A DNA stretch of 12,664 nt from an uncultured Collinsella sp. (GCA_900544845.1 UQWV01000052.1:1-12664); one strand, 5' to 3'. Counted from the first letter of the stretch, positions 1-5,932 are shown. The notes: generated by a model not told the origin, from the letters alone. Translations and numbers: made by a program.

Positions 1-1
1 C

Positions 2-373
2 ATCGAGCGCTGCTACGGCTCCTTCGAAGAAGGCCCCCACGATGCCCTTCCCACCGACGTCTGGGATCCGGGCGAGGACCTGGTCCCCTTCGGAGGAGAG
101 GGAAGCAAAGCGTTGCAAGAACGCATGGTAGCCACCCTCACCAATCTCATGGGCGCCGAGGGCATAGAAACCCTCCTAGCAGTAAGCCACGGCAGCGCCA
201 GCCGCCAATTCATCAAGGCTGCAGCCACAGAGGGCTTCGAGCTCCCAGCAAAACTCCCCAACTGCGCCATCATGATCTTCGACTTCGATGAGGCAAAGCT
301 ACAAGCAGAAGGCGAGCCAATGCAATGCAAGTTCACCCTCCAGCAAATAGTGGACCCCCAACAAAGTAATTAG
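2..373 (+). CDS. Histidine phosphatase family protein (phosphoglycerate-mutase-like), C-terminal part
   Basis: An open frame enters from the left edge and encodes 123 residues to the TAG stop; the N-terminus, which would carry the RHG catalytic histidine motif, lies outside the window. What is visible fits the second half of the histidine-phosphatase fold: a GSFEEGP stretch near the start resembling the family's G-x-x-EG motif, an acidic/glycine segment (FGGEGSKALQER) before a helix, then VSHGSASRQF, which carries the second conserved histidine. Such enzymes remove or move phosphate on small metabolites (phosphoglycerate, sugar phosphates, cobalamin or nucleotide intermediates), so the substrate cannot be named. 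The gene points toward the ribosomal operon but is separated from it by a long palindrome, so it is probably a separate unit. Family assignment is fairly sure; specific function is unknown. Confidence 0.8.
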   Translation: MERCYGSFEEGPHDALPTDVWDPGEDLVPFGGEGSKALQERMVATLTNLMGAEGIETLLAVSHGSASRQFIKAAATEGFELPAKLPNCAIMIFDFDEAKLQAEGEPMQCKFTLQQIVDPQQSN

Positions 374-402
374 CTGAGCGAGCAAGGTTTAGCAGACATC
401 TA

Positions 403-579
403 CGTGGCGTTCCCAGTGTGCGGCGGAGGGGGCGGGCCTGAGGCATATTAAGGTTGTCGCGAGTTCCGCACGAACAGGAGAGCACTTAATGTGCTCTCCG
501 TCGTGAGCAGGACTGTAGAGCAGCAACCTTAATATGTCTCAGGCCCGCCCCCTCCGCCGCACACTGGGAACGTGCCACG
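403..579. repeat. 177-bp near-perfect palindrome with 54/56-bp arms
   Basis: The left arm (403-456) and right arm (524-579) are reverse complements, with one mismatch (g443 against t537) and one 2-nt indel. The arms carry a G-rich/C-rich core (CGGCGGAGGGGGCGGGCC and its complement). The 67-nt centre (457-523) holds another perfect 9-bp hairpin, GGAGAGCAC / GTGCTCTCC at 477-485 and 491-499, with a TTAAT loop. There is no transposase frame and no T-run after the helix, so it is neither an obvious insertion sequence nor a canonical intrinsic terminator. It sits between a histidine-phosphatase gene and the rplC leader. It may insulate the two units, be a non-autonomous mobile repeat, or be an invertible segment; I cannot decide from sequence alone. 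Confidence 0.85.
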
Positions 580-621
580 CACTTTACCTGCGTAAACAAT
601 GTGAGTGAAATATGAATCTCG

Positions 622-647
622 ATGGATACGCCCGCAGCCGTGTATAC
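622..647 (+). promoter_or_regulatory. 26-nt motif, copy 1, with possible -10 box and small hairpin (rplC leader)
   Basis: This 26-nt stretch differs at only 3 positions from 2487-2512 upstream of rplB. It contains ATACG (626-630) and CGTGT (639-643) separated by 8 nt, able to form a 5-bp hairpin with one U-G pair, and ends in TATAC, which with the next base gives a TATACT -10-like hexamer (643-648). No convincing -35 lies 16-18 bp upstream; TGGATA (623-628) is only 14 bp away. Whether the motif acts as DNA (promoter or operator) or RNA (protein-binding hairpin) is open. Confidence 0.5.
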
Positions 648-649
648 TA

Positions 650-831
650 AACAGCTGTGTGAAACCAGGGGAGTATTCTGGCTGGACAAAATGCCTGCTT
701 AATAGGGTTGTCAGGTAGTCCGGGCGAAATACAAGGCTGGGGAGCACGTCGTGTAAGTAGTGGTCCTCTAGGGGCGTACGCTCGGTGGTGTACGCATTGT
801 CCCAAGACCACGCGAGAGTTGGGATCATATC
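650..831 (+). promoter_or_regulatory. Structured 5' leader of the rplC operon (candidate ribosomal-protein leader)
   Basis: About 180 nt without a gene precede rplC. By eye it holds nested helices. GGAC (684-687) pairs with GTCC (718-721), and inside it CCTG (694-697) pairs with CAGG (712-715). Just before the start codon, GTGGTC (760-765) pairs with GACCAC (806-811); inside this GGG (771-773) pairs with CCC (801-803) and GCGTAC (774-779) with GTACGC (790-795), giving 15 stacked or near-stacked pairs. The Shine-Dalgarno upstream of rplC is weak. Ribosomal-protein operons are commonly controlled by such leaders, but I do not recognise this as a named class. No rpsJ-like frame is present here. 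Confidence 0.5.
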
Positions 832-1452
832 TTGATCAGCATGATTCTCGGCCGCAAGATTGGCATGACCCAGGTTTGGGACGAGGACGACAACGTCGTT
901 CCCGTCACGGTCATCCAGGCTGGCCCCTGCGCTGTCTCGCAGGTTAAAACTCAGGCAACCGACGGCTATGACGCCGTCCAGATCGGTTTCGGCGACATCA
1001 AGGCCAAGAACGTGAACAAGCCCATGGCTGGTCACTTCGCCAAGGCTGGCGTCGAGCCTGTCCGCTTCCTTCGTGAGGTCCGCGTCGAGAACGGCGAGGA
1101 GCACAAGGTCGGCGAGGTCGTCACCGTCGCTGATTTCGCTGATGTCGAGAAGGTCGACGTCATCGGTACCTCCAAGGGTAAGGGCTTCCAGGGTCGCATC
1201 AAGCGCTGGGGTCAGCGCCGCGGTCCTATGACGCATGGTTCTCACTTCCAGCGTCACCCCGGTTCTATCGGTCAGTGCGCCTATCCTGCGCGCGTCCTCA
1301 AGGGCGTCAAGATGGCCGGTCACATGGGTAACGAGCGCGTTACCGTCAAGAACCTTTCCGTTGTCCGCATCGATGCCGAGCAGAACCTCATCTTGGTCAA
1401 GGGCGCTGTCCCGGGTGCCAAGAATGGTCTCGTCGCCATCCGTATGGCCTAA
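832..1452 (+). CDS. rplC: 50S ribosomal protein L3
   Basis: It encodes 206 residues, the usual length for bacterial L3. L3 is an early assembly protein of the large subunit that binds 23S rRNA near its 3' end and reaches the peptidyl-transferase region. The N-terminus (ILGRKIGMTQVW) is the L3 signature, and the long rRNA-penetrating loop is visible around residues 120-150 (RIKRWGQRRGPMTHG, then RHPGSIGQ). The start is uncertain: TTG at 832 gives MISMILG, and ATG at 841 is three codons later. TTG is preferred because GGGA at 821-824 lies at suitable spacing, but this ribosome-binding site is weak for such a highly expressed gene. It is the first gene of the operon here, without rpsJ in front, and follows a structured leader. 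Confidence 0.96.
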   Translation: MISMILGRKIGMTQVWDEDDNVVPVTVIQAGPCAVSQVKTQATDGYDAVQIGFGDIKAKNVNKPMAGHFAKAGVEPVRFLREVRVENGEEHKVGEVVTVADFADVEKVDVIGTSKGKGFQGRIKRWGQRRGPMTHGSHFQRHPGSIGQCAYPARVLKGVKMAGHMGNERVTVKNLSVVRIDAEQNLILVKGAVPGAKNGLVAIRMA

Positions 1453-1498
1453 GGGCCCAGCCCATTTAGCCCAGCGTCATACCAAGGAGAACACTTAA

Positions 1499-2125
1499 AT
1501 GGCAAAGTTTGAAGTAAAGAACAGCGAGGGCAAGAAGGTCGCCGAGGCCGAGCTCGCCGCTGAGGTGTACGGCATCGAGCCGAACATCCACGTTATGCAC
1601 CACATCGTCAAGTGCCAGATGGCCTCTTGGCGTCAGGGCACCCAGTCCGCTAAGGGCCGCTCTGAGGTTTCCGGTGGCGGCAAGAAGCCTTGGCGTCAGA
1701 AGGGCACCGGCCGTGCCCGCCAGGGTTCCATCCGTGCTGCCCAGTGGCGTCACGGTGGCGTTGTCTTCGCCCCCAAGCCCCGTTCATACGCCAAGCGTAT
1801 GAACAACAAGGAGGTCAAGCTGGCTATGCGCTCCGCGCTGTCCGCCAAGCTGGCCGATGGCGAGCTCGTGCTCGTCGACGACTACGGCTTCGAGAAGCCT
1901 TCCACCAAGGCTGCCGTCGCCATGCTCAAGGCTCTCGGCCTTGAGGGCAAGCGTCTGACCATCATCGTTCGCGATGAGGACGTCAACGCCTACCTGTCGT
2001 TCCGCAACATTCCCAAGACGTTCATCATCACCGCTGACGAGGCCAACACCTACGATCTCGTCAACAACAACGCTGTGCTGATGCCCGCCGACATCGCCGC
2101 TCACTTCGGGGAGGTGCTTGCATAA
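1499..2125 (+). CDS. rplD: 50S ribosomal protein L4
   Basis: It encodes 208 residues, normal for L4. L4 binds domain I of 23S rRNA and sends an extended loop into the peptide exit tunnel. In enterobacteria it is also the autogenous repressor of the S10 operon, acting on the leader RNA; whether it does so here is unknown. The tunnel loop is clear at about residues 54-95 (RSEVSGGGKKPWRQKGTGRARQ, then GSIRAAQWRHGGVVFAPKPR). A good ribosome-binding site (AAGGAGA, 1484-1490) precedes the ATG. The TAA stop is followed immediately by the rplW ATG, so translation of the two is probably coupled. Confidence 0.97.
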   Translation: MAKFEVKNSEGKKVAEAELAAEVYGIEPNIHVMHHIVKCQMASWRQGTQSAKGRSEVSGGGKKPWRQKGTGRARQGSIRAAQWRHGGVVFAPKPRSYAKRMNNKEVKLAMRSALSAKLADGELVLVDDYGFEKPSTKAAVAMLKALGLEGKRLTIIVRDEDVNAYLSFRNIPKTFIITADEANTYDLVNNNAVLMPADIAAHFGEVLA

Positions 2126-2413
2126 ATGACCGCCCACGAGATCATCATCCGTCCGATCGTGTCCGAGCGTTCCTTCTCCGGCATGGAGCTGAACAAGTAC
2201 ACGTTCGAGGTCGCCAAGGATGCTAACAAGTATCAGATCAAGGACGCTGTCGAGGAGATCTTCGGCGTCAAGGTCGTTCGCGTGAACACCCTGACGGTCA
2301 AGCCCAAGACCAAGCGCGTGCGCTATGTCGCCGGCAAGACCCGTTCTTGGAAGAAGGCCATCGTCACGCTGGCCGAGGGCGACACCATCGAGGTCTTTGG
2401 CAACCAGGCCTAA
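2126..2413 (+). CDS. rplW: 50S ribosomal protein L23
   Basis: It encodes 95 residues, typical of L23, which sits at the exit of the peptide tunnel and is the docking site for trigger factor and signal recognition particle. The N-terminus EIIIRPIVSERS and the segment NKYTFEVAKDANKYQIKDAVE are characteristic, followed by the basic loop with VKPKTKRVRY. The ATG directly abuts the rplD stop; the ribosome-binding site (GGGGAGG, 2109-2115) lies inside the rplD coding end. Unlike in most bacteria, the next gene (rplB) is not close by: a terminator-like hairpin and a leader of about 180 nt intervene. Confidence 0.97.
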   Translation: MTAHEIIIRPIVSERSFSGMELNKYTFEVAKDANKYQIKDAVEEIFGVKVVRVNTLTVKPKTKRVRYVAGKTRSWKKAIVTLAEGDTIEVFGNQA

Positions 2414-2430
2414 GACTCGCTGCTGTTGAG

Positions 2431-2475
2431 TGAGCTCATGCCTCCCAAATAGGGGAGGCGGGAGCTCAAGGTTTT
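2431..2475 (+). terminator. Terminator- or attenuator-like hairpin between rplW and rplB
   Basis: TGAGCTC (2431-2437) pairs with GAGCTCA (2462-2468) and GCCTCCC (2440-2446) with GGGAGGC (2453-2459), separated by a 2x2 internal loop. This gives 14 base pairs around a 6-nt loop. Only a short T-run (TTTT, 2472-2475) follows, so termination is probably partial. Its position 17 nt after the rplW stop suggests it tunes how much transcript continues into rplB and beyond, or that it is an RNA processing/stability hairpin. Confidence 0.6.
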
Positions 2476-2486
2476 GGGCGTATAAA

Positions 2487-2512
2487 ATGGACACGCCCGG
2501 AACCGTGTATAC
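2487..2512 (+). promoter_or_regulatory. 26-nt motif, copy 2, with small hairpin (rplB leader)
   Basis: This matches 622-647 at 23 of 26 positions. The inverted halves are ACACG (2491-2495) and CGTGT (2504-2508), a perfect 5-bp stem around 8 nt. Relative to copy 1 one stem base changes from T to C opposite G, so pairing is kept. It ends in TATAC like copy 1. Just upstream lies a TATAAA (2481-2486), and GGGCGT (2476-2481) is complementary to ACGCCC (2493-2498), so alternative folds or an overlapping promoter are possible. Confidence 0.5.
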
Positions 2513-2592
2513 GTCCGGTGTCATCGCACCCGAGGCAGAACCTCGAATCCCTGTCTGCGATGGCTAACGGATTCCTATTGAAAGGGATTGTA
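2513..2592 (+). promoter_or_regulatory. rplB leader with two competing pairings, one masking the Shine-Dalgarno
   Basis: Two mutually exclusive pairings are visible. In one, GAATCC (2545-2550) pairs with GGATTC (2569-2574), leaving the ribosome-binding site free. In the other, AATCCCT (2546-2552) pairs with AGGGATT (2583-2589), covering the rplB Shine-Dalgarno (AAAGGGA, 2581-2587). Further helices are CGAGG (2531-2535) with CCTCG (2541-2545) and TCGCA (2524-2528) with TGCGA (2556-2560). This is the layout expected of a translational switch, but it comes from reading one sequence only. Confidence 0.45.
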
Positions 2593-3423
2593 ATGGCTGT
2601 AAAGCACCTTAAGCCGACCTCCGCTGGTAGGCGTTGGCAGACGATCTCCGACTTCTCCGAGATCACCTGCACCAAGCCCGAGAAGTCTCTTCTCGAGCCC
2701 CTGCCCAAGAAGGCCGGTCGTAACAACAACGGCCGCATCACCACCCGCCACCAGGGCGGCGGCGTGAAGCGTCGTTATCGCGTGATCGACTTCAAGCGCA
2801 ACAAGGACGGCGTGCCCGCCAAGGTTGCCACGATCGAGTACGATCCGAACCGTTCCGCTCGCATCGCTCTGCTGCACTACGCTGACGGTGAGAAGCGCTA
2901 CATCCTGGCCCCCAAGGGTCTCGAGGTCGGTCAGACCATCATGTCCGGTTCTGACGCCGACATCAAGCCGGGCAACGCTCTGCCCCTCGCCGACATCCCC
3001 GTCGGTACGCTCATCCACGCCGTCGAGTTCCAGCCGGGCAAGGGCGCTGCTATCGCCCGTTCCGCCGGTAACTCCTGCCAGCTGATGGGTAAGGAGGGCA
3101 AGTACGCCATCGTCCGTATGCCTTCCTCCGAGATGCGCCGCATCCTCGTTACCTGCCGCGCCACCGTCGGTGAGGTCGGCAACGCCGATCACTCCAACAT
3201 CGTCATCGGCAAGGCCGGCCGTAAGCGTCACATGAACGTGCGCCCGACCGTCCGCGGTACCGTCATGAACCCTGTCGACCACCCGCACGGCGGTGGCGAG
3301 GGCAAGAACCACACCTCTGGTCGTCCCTCCGTTACCCCCTGGGGTAAGCCGACGAAGGGCCTTCGTACGCGCAAGAAGAAGAAGGTCTCGAACCAGCACA
3401 TCATTCGTCGCCGTAAGAAGTAA
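2593..3423 (+). CDS. rplB: 50S ribosomal protein L2
   Basis: It encodes 276 residues, the standard L2 length. L2 is a core 23S rRNA-binding protein needed for subunit association and peptidyl-transferase activity. The N-terminal arm (KHLKPTSAGRRWQT), the central OB/SH3-like barrels and the highly conserved VDHPHGGGEG motif, with histidines at about residues 230 and 232 near the active site, are all present; the C-terminus is the usual basic tail (TRKKKK, RRRKK). An in-frame upstream GTG at 2518 would add 25 non-homologous residues. The ATG at 2593, preceded by AAAGGGA, gives the family N-terminus and is chosen. The gene opens the second segment of the operon. Confidence 0.97.
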   Translation: MAVKHLKPTSAGRRWQTISDFSEITCTKPEKSLLEPLPKKAGRNNNGRITTRHQGGGVKRRYRVIDFKRNKDGVPAKVATIEYDPNRSARIALLHYADGEKRYILAPKGLEVGQTIMSGSDADIKPGNALPLADIPVGTLIHAVEFQPGKGAAIARSAGNSCQLMGKEGKYAIVRMPSSEMRRILVTCRATVGEVGNADHSNIVIGKAGRKRHMNVRPTVRGTVMNPVDHPHGGGEGKNHTSGRPSVTPWGKPTKGLRTRKKKKVSNQHIIRRRKK

Positions 3424-3455
3424 TTTCGGATACCGAGTTTTAGGAGAAAGCACTT

Positions 3456-3716
3456 ATGAGCAGAAGTCTCAAAAAGGGCCCGTTCGTGGAGACTCGCCTT
3501 CTCTCGCGTATCACCGCGATGAACGAGGCTGGCAAGAAGGACGTCGTGAAGACCTGGTCCCGCGCGTCCACCATCTTCCCCGAGATGGTTGGTCACACCA
3601 TCGCCGTCCACGACGGCCGCAAGCATGTGCCCGTGTATGTTACCGAGTCCATGGTTGGTCACAAGCTCGGCGAGTTCGCGCCGACTCGTACGTTCCGTGG
3701 CCACAAGGCCAAATAG
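3456..3716 (+). CDS. rpsS: 30S ribosomal protein S19
   Basis: It encodes 86 residues; S19 is usually about 90. The protein lies in the head of the small subunit with S13 and contacts 16S rRNA near the A-site finger. The N-terminal SRSLKKGPFVE, the middle KTWSRASTIFPEMVGHTIAVHDG and the C-terminal GHKLGEFAPTRTFRGH are textbook S19. The TAGGAGA ribosome-binding site (3441-3447) is strong. It follows rplB by 32 nt and precedes rplV by 14 nt, the normal S10-operon order. Confidence 0.97.
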   Translation: MSRSLKKGPFVETRLLSRITAMNEAGKKDVVKTWSRASTIFPEMVGHTIAVHDGRKHVPVYVTESMVGHKLGEFAPTRTFRGHKAK

Positions 3717-3730
3717 GGGGTTAACCGTAA

Positions 3731-4102
3731 ATGGCAACTAAGTCTATTGAAACTGAGGCCACCGAGGTTCGCGCCGTCGCTAAGTACGTGCGTGTTTCCC
3801 CCAGCAAGGCCCGCCTGGTGGTCGATCTGATCCGCCGCAAGCCTGTCGCTCAGGCCTTCGACATCCTCCACTTCTGCGACCGCGCCGTCGCCGTGGATGT
3901 CGAGAAGGTTCTCCGTTCCGCCGTTGCGAACGCCGAGAACAACAACGGTCTGCGTGCCGACAACCTGGTTGTCGCCGCTGCCTATGTTGACGAGGGTCCG
4001 ACGCTTAAGCGCATCCGTCCCCGCGCCAAGGGTTCCGCTTCTCGCATTCTGAAGCGTACTTCCCACATCACCGTCGTCGTTGCTCCTCGAAAGGAGGCGT
4101 AA
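3731..4102 (+). CDS. rplV: 50S ribosomal protein L22
   Basis: It encodes 123 residues. L22 is a globular 23S rRNA-binding protein whose long beta-hairpin lines the exit tunnel beside L4; changes in that hairpin are known to affect macrolide response. VRVSPSKARLVVDLIR near the N-terminus and the hairpin region LKRIRPRAKGSASRI (about residues 92-106) identify it. Its first 12 or so residues (acidic, Thr/Glu-rich) go slightly beyond the compact E. coli form. The G-run after the rpsS stop (3715-3719) can act as ribosome-binding site. Confidence 0.96.
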   Translation: MATKSIETEATEVRAVAKYVRVSPSKARLVVDLIRRKPVAQAFDILHFCDRAVAVDVEKVLRSAVANAENNNGLRADNLVVAAAYVDEGPTLKRIRPRAKGSASRILKRTSHITVVVAPRKEA

Positions 4103-4108
4103 AGCTGT

Positions 4109-4819
4109 ATGGGTCAGAAAGTCTACCCCACCGGCTTCCGTCTTGGCATCACCGAGAACTGGCGCTCCCGCTGGTTCGCAGAGAAGGATTACGCTAAGAC
4201 CCTCGGTAACGATCTCGAGATCCGCAAGTACCTCGAGAAGCGTCTTTCCCGCGCAGCTGTCTCCCGCGTCGAGATCGAGCGCGCTGGCGACAAGGTGAAG
4301 GTCATCATCCTCACCGCTCGCCCCGGCGTTGTCATCGGTAAGAAGGGTGCCGAGATCGATACCCTCCGCACCGAGCTCGAGAAGGTCGCTGGCGTCTCCA
4401 AGGGCCAGCTCTCCGTCGACGTTGTCGAGATCAAGCGCCCCGAGCTCGACGCCAACCTCGTTGCTCAGTCTATCGCCGAGCAGCTCGAGGGCCGCGTTGC
4501 CTTCCGTCGCGCTATGCGCAAGGCTGTCCAGTCTGCCCGCAAGGCCGGCGCTAAGGGCATCCGTATCCAGTGCTCCGGTCGTCTCGGCGGTGCCGAGATG
4601 GGCCGTCGTGAGTGGTACCGCGAGGGTCGCGTGCCTCTGCACACCCTCCGTGCCAAGATCGACTACGGCACGGCTGTCGCCAGCACCACCATGGGCGCTT
4701 GCGGCGTGAAGGTCTGGATCTACCTGGGCGAGAAGCTCCCGGGCCAGCCTGTTCCCAACCCTGCACTCGAGGGCTCTTCCCGTCCTCGTCGTCGTAACTC
4801 CGAGAGGAGGGGTCAGTAG
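4109..4819 (+). CDS. rpsC: 30S ribosomal protein S3
   Basis: It encodes 236 residues, a normal S3. S3 lies in the small-subunit head and, with S4 and S5, forms the mRNA entry channel with helicase activity. It begins with the family GQKVYPTGFRLGIT, carries the type-II KH domain with its GKKG loop at about residues 77-80, and the C-terminal domain with QCSGRLGGAEM and the EGRVPLHTLRA segment. The tail is basic and arginine-rich. AAAGGAGG (4090-4097) inside the end of rplV is a near-perfect ribosome-binding site. The last base of its TAG stop is the first base of the rplP GTG. Confidence 0.97.
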   Translation: MGQKVYPTGFRLGITENWRSRWFAEKDYAKTLGNDLEIRKYLEKRLSRAAVSRVEIERAGDKVKVIILTARPGVVIGKKGAEIDTLRTELEKVAGVSKGQLSVDVVEIKRPELDANLVAQSIAEQLEGRVAFRRAMRKAVQSARKAGAKGIRIQCSGRLGGAEMGRREWYREGRVPLHTLRAKIDYGTAVASTTMGACGVKVWIYLGEKLPGQPVPNPALEGSSRPRRRNSERRGQ

Positions 4820-5322
4820 TGCTTGCCCCTAAGCGTATTCTTCACCGCAAGGTGCAGCGTGGCTCCATGAAGGGCCAGGCCAAGGGTAATACCGAGCTGC
4901 ATTTCGGCGAGTTTGGTATCCAGGCTCTCGAGGCCCATTGGATCACCAACCGTCAGATCGAGGCCGCTCGTATTGCCATGACCCGCTACATGAAGCGTGG
5001 CGGTCGTGTCTACATCACGATCTTCCCCGATAAGCCCATCACCAAGAAGCCTGCCGAGACTCGCATGGGTTCTGGTAAGGGTAACCCCGAGGAGTGGGTG
5101 GCCGTCGTCAAGCCCGGCCGCATCATGTTCGAGGTCAAGGGTGTTCCCGAGGAGGTCGCTCGCGAGGCTCTGCGTCTTGCGCAGCACAAGCTCCCCATCA
5201 AGACCAAGATTGTTGCTGCCAAGAACGCTGAGCAGCGCATCGAGAAGGAGATGGCTGAGGAGGCCGCTCTCGAGGCCAAGTGGGCTGCTGAGGACGCCGC
5301 CGCCGCCAAGGAGGAGAACTAA
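4819..5322 (+). CDS. rplP: 50S ribosomal protein L16 with C-terminal extension
   Basis: It encodes 167 residues against about 137-144 in most bacteria. L16 organises the A-site and central protuberance of the large subunit. The core, residues 1 to about 134, is orthodox: MLAPKRILHRKVQRG, the ALEAHWITNRQIEAARIA helix, MGSGKGNPEEWVAVVKPG and VPEEVAREALRLAQHKLP. It is followed by a 33-residue tail rich in Ala, Glu and Lys, probably helical and possibly surface-exposed. The start is GTG, overlapping the rpsC stop by one base, with GAGGAGGGG (4803-4811) as ribosome-binding site. Its stop overlaps the rpmC ATG by one base, so translation of rpsC, rplP and rpmC is probably coupled. Confidence 0.96.
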   Translation: MLAPKRILHRKVQRGSMKGQAKGNTELHFGEFGIQALEAHWITNRQIEAARIAMTRYMKRGGRVYITIFPDKPITKKPAETRMGSGKGNPEEWVAVVKPGRIMFEVKGVPEEVAREALRLAQHKLPIKTKIVAAKNAEQRIEKEMAEEAALEAKWAAEDAAAAKEEN

Positions 5323-5537
5323 TGAAGCCCGCAGAGATTCGTGAGCTCTCGGACGCTCAGCTCGTTGAGAAGCTGAAGGAAATGCGCGCCGAGCTCTTTA
5401 ACCTTCGTTTCCAGATGGCCACCAGCCAGCTGGACAACACCGCTCGCGTCAACACCGTGAAGAAGGACATCGCTCGCGTCCTCACGGAGCAGCGCGCCCG
5501 CGAGATCGCAGCGGAGAAGTCCGCTGTCGCCGAGTAG
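5322..5537 (+). CDS. rpmC: 50S ribosomal protein L29
   Basis: It encodes 71 residues, typical of L29, a two-helix protein at the tunnel exit next to L23. It starts MKPAEIRELSDAQL, continues through LKEMRAELFNLRFQMATSQLDN and ends with the second helix (VKKDIARVLTEQRARE) plus a short Ala/Glu tail. The ATG shares one base with the rplP stop, and the GGAGAA (5312-5317) in the rplP end can serve as ribosome-binding site. Confidence 0.96.
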   Translation: MKPAEIRELSDAQLVEKLKEMRAELFNLRFQMATSQLDNTARVNTVKKDIARVLTEQRAREIAAEKSAVAE

Positions 5538-5553
5538 GACCTAAGGAGAGAAC

Positions 5554-5814
5554 ATGACTGATTCGCGTAACTCGCGTAAGGTCCGTACGGGTGTCGTTAC
5601 CTCCGTCTCCGGTGCCAAGACCATCGTTGTCACCATCACCGAGCGCAAGCGTCACCCCAAGTACGGCAAGATGATGACCAGCTCCAAGAAGCTGCACGCT
5701 CACGACGAGGAGTGCACGGCTGGCGTGGGCGACACCGTCCGCGTTATGGAGACCCGTCCTATGTCCAAGATGAAGCGTTGGCGCCTCATCGAGGTCGTCG
5801 AGCGCGCTAAATAA
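5554..5814 (+). CDS. rpsQ: 30S ribosomal protein S17
   Basis: It encodes 86 residues, the usual S17 length. S17 is an OB-fold primary binder of the 5' domain of 16S rRNA. The motif series RKVRTGVVTSVSGAKTIVV, ERKRHPKYGK, KLHAHDE and GDTVRVMETRPMSKMKRWRL is diagnostic. A clear AAGGAGA ribosome-binding site (5543-5549) precedes the ATG. After its stop come 118 nt without a gene, which is unusual before rplN in a compact operon. Confidence 0.97.
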   Translation: MTDSRNSRKVRTGVVTSVSGAKTIVVTITERKRHPKYGKMMTSSKKLHAHDEECTAGVGDTVRVMETRPMSKMKRWRLIEVVERAK

Positions 5815-5841
5815 GCAGTCGCTCTTACGACTTGTACGTTT

Positions 5842-5923
5842 CCGAAGATGTGCGTATGCCTGGCTTGCATACCACGGGCCGTATAAAGGCTGCGCACCTC
5901 TCTTCGGTTCTTAGTTCGGAGGA
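5842..5923 (+). promoter_or_regulatory. Structured rplN leader with a duplicated TTCGG that could swap onto the Shine-Dalgarno
   Basis: CCGAAGA (5842-5848) pairs with TCTTCGG (5901-5907). Inside, GTGC (5850-5853) pairs with GCAC (5894-5897), GTATGC (5854-5859) with GCATAC (5867-5872), and GCC (5878-5880) with GGC (5888-5890), a compact branched fold. A second TTCGG at 5915-5919 overlaps the rplN Shine-Dalgarno (GGAGGA, 5918-5923), so the CCGAA strand could pair there instead and hide it. This resembles the competing-pairing layout before rplB. It was read by eye from one sequence. Confidence 0.45.
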
Positions 5924-5932
5924 ACATCTACC

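Noticed and set aside
403..579. Insertion sequence or CRISPR explanation for the inverted repeat
   Set aside because: There is no transposase frame between or beside the arms, no target-site duplication visible, and no spaced direct repeats as in CRISPR.
580..831. Possible remnant or unannotated rpsJ before rplC
   Set aside because: The gap has stops in all forward frames and is too short for a 100-residue S10; no S10 motif is visible.
529..1323. Long minus-strand open frame (264 codons) over rplC and its leader
   Set aside because: It is antisense to rplC, has no recognisable domain, and matches the long shadow frames common opposite GC-rich genes.
2518..2592. N-terminal extension of L2 from an in-frame GTG at 2518
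   Set aside because: The extra 25 residues are unlike any L2 N-terminus, and ATG 2593 has its own ribosome-binding site.
3659..4642. Minus-strand open frame of 327 codons opposite rplV and rpsC
   Set aside because: It is low-complexity (Leu, Ala, Gly, Asp), fully antisense to two certain ribosomal genes, and similar to other shadows along the operon.
5832..5860. Possible promoter TTGTAC-17-TATGCC before rplN
   Set aside because: The -10 is poor and it overlaps the left half of the better supported RNA fold.
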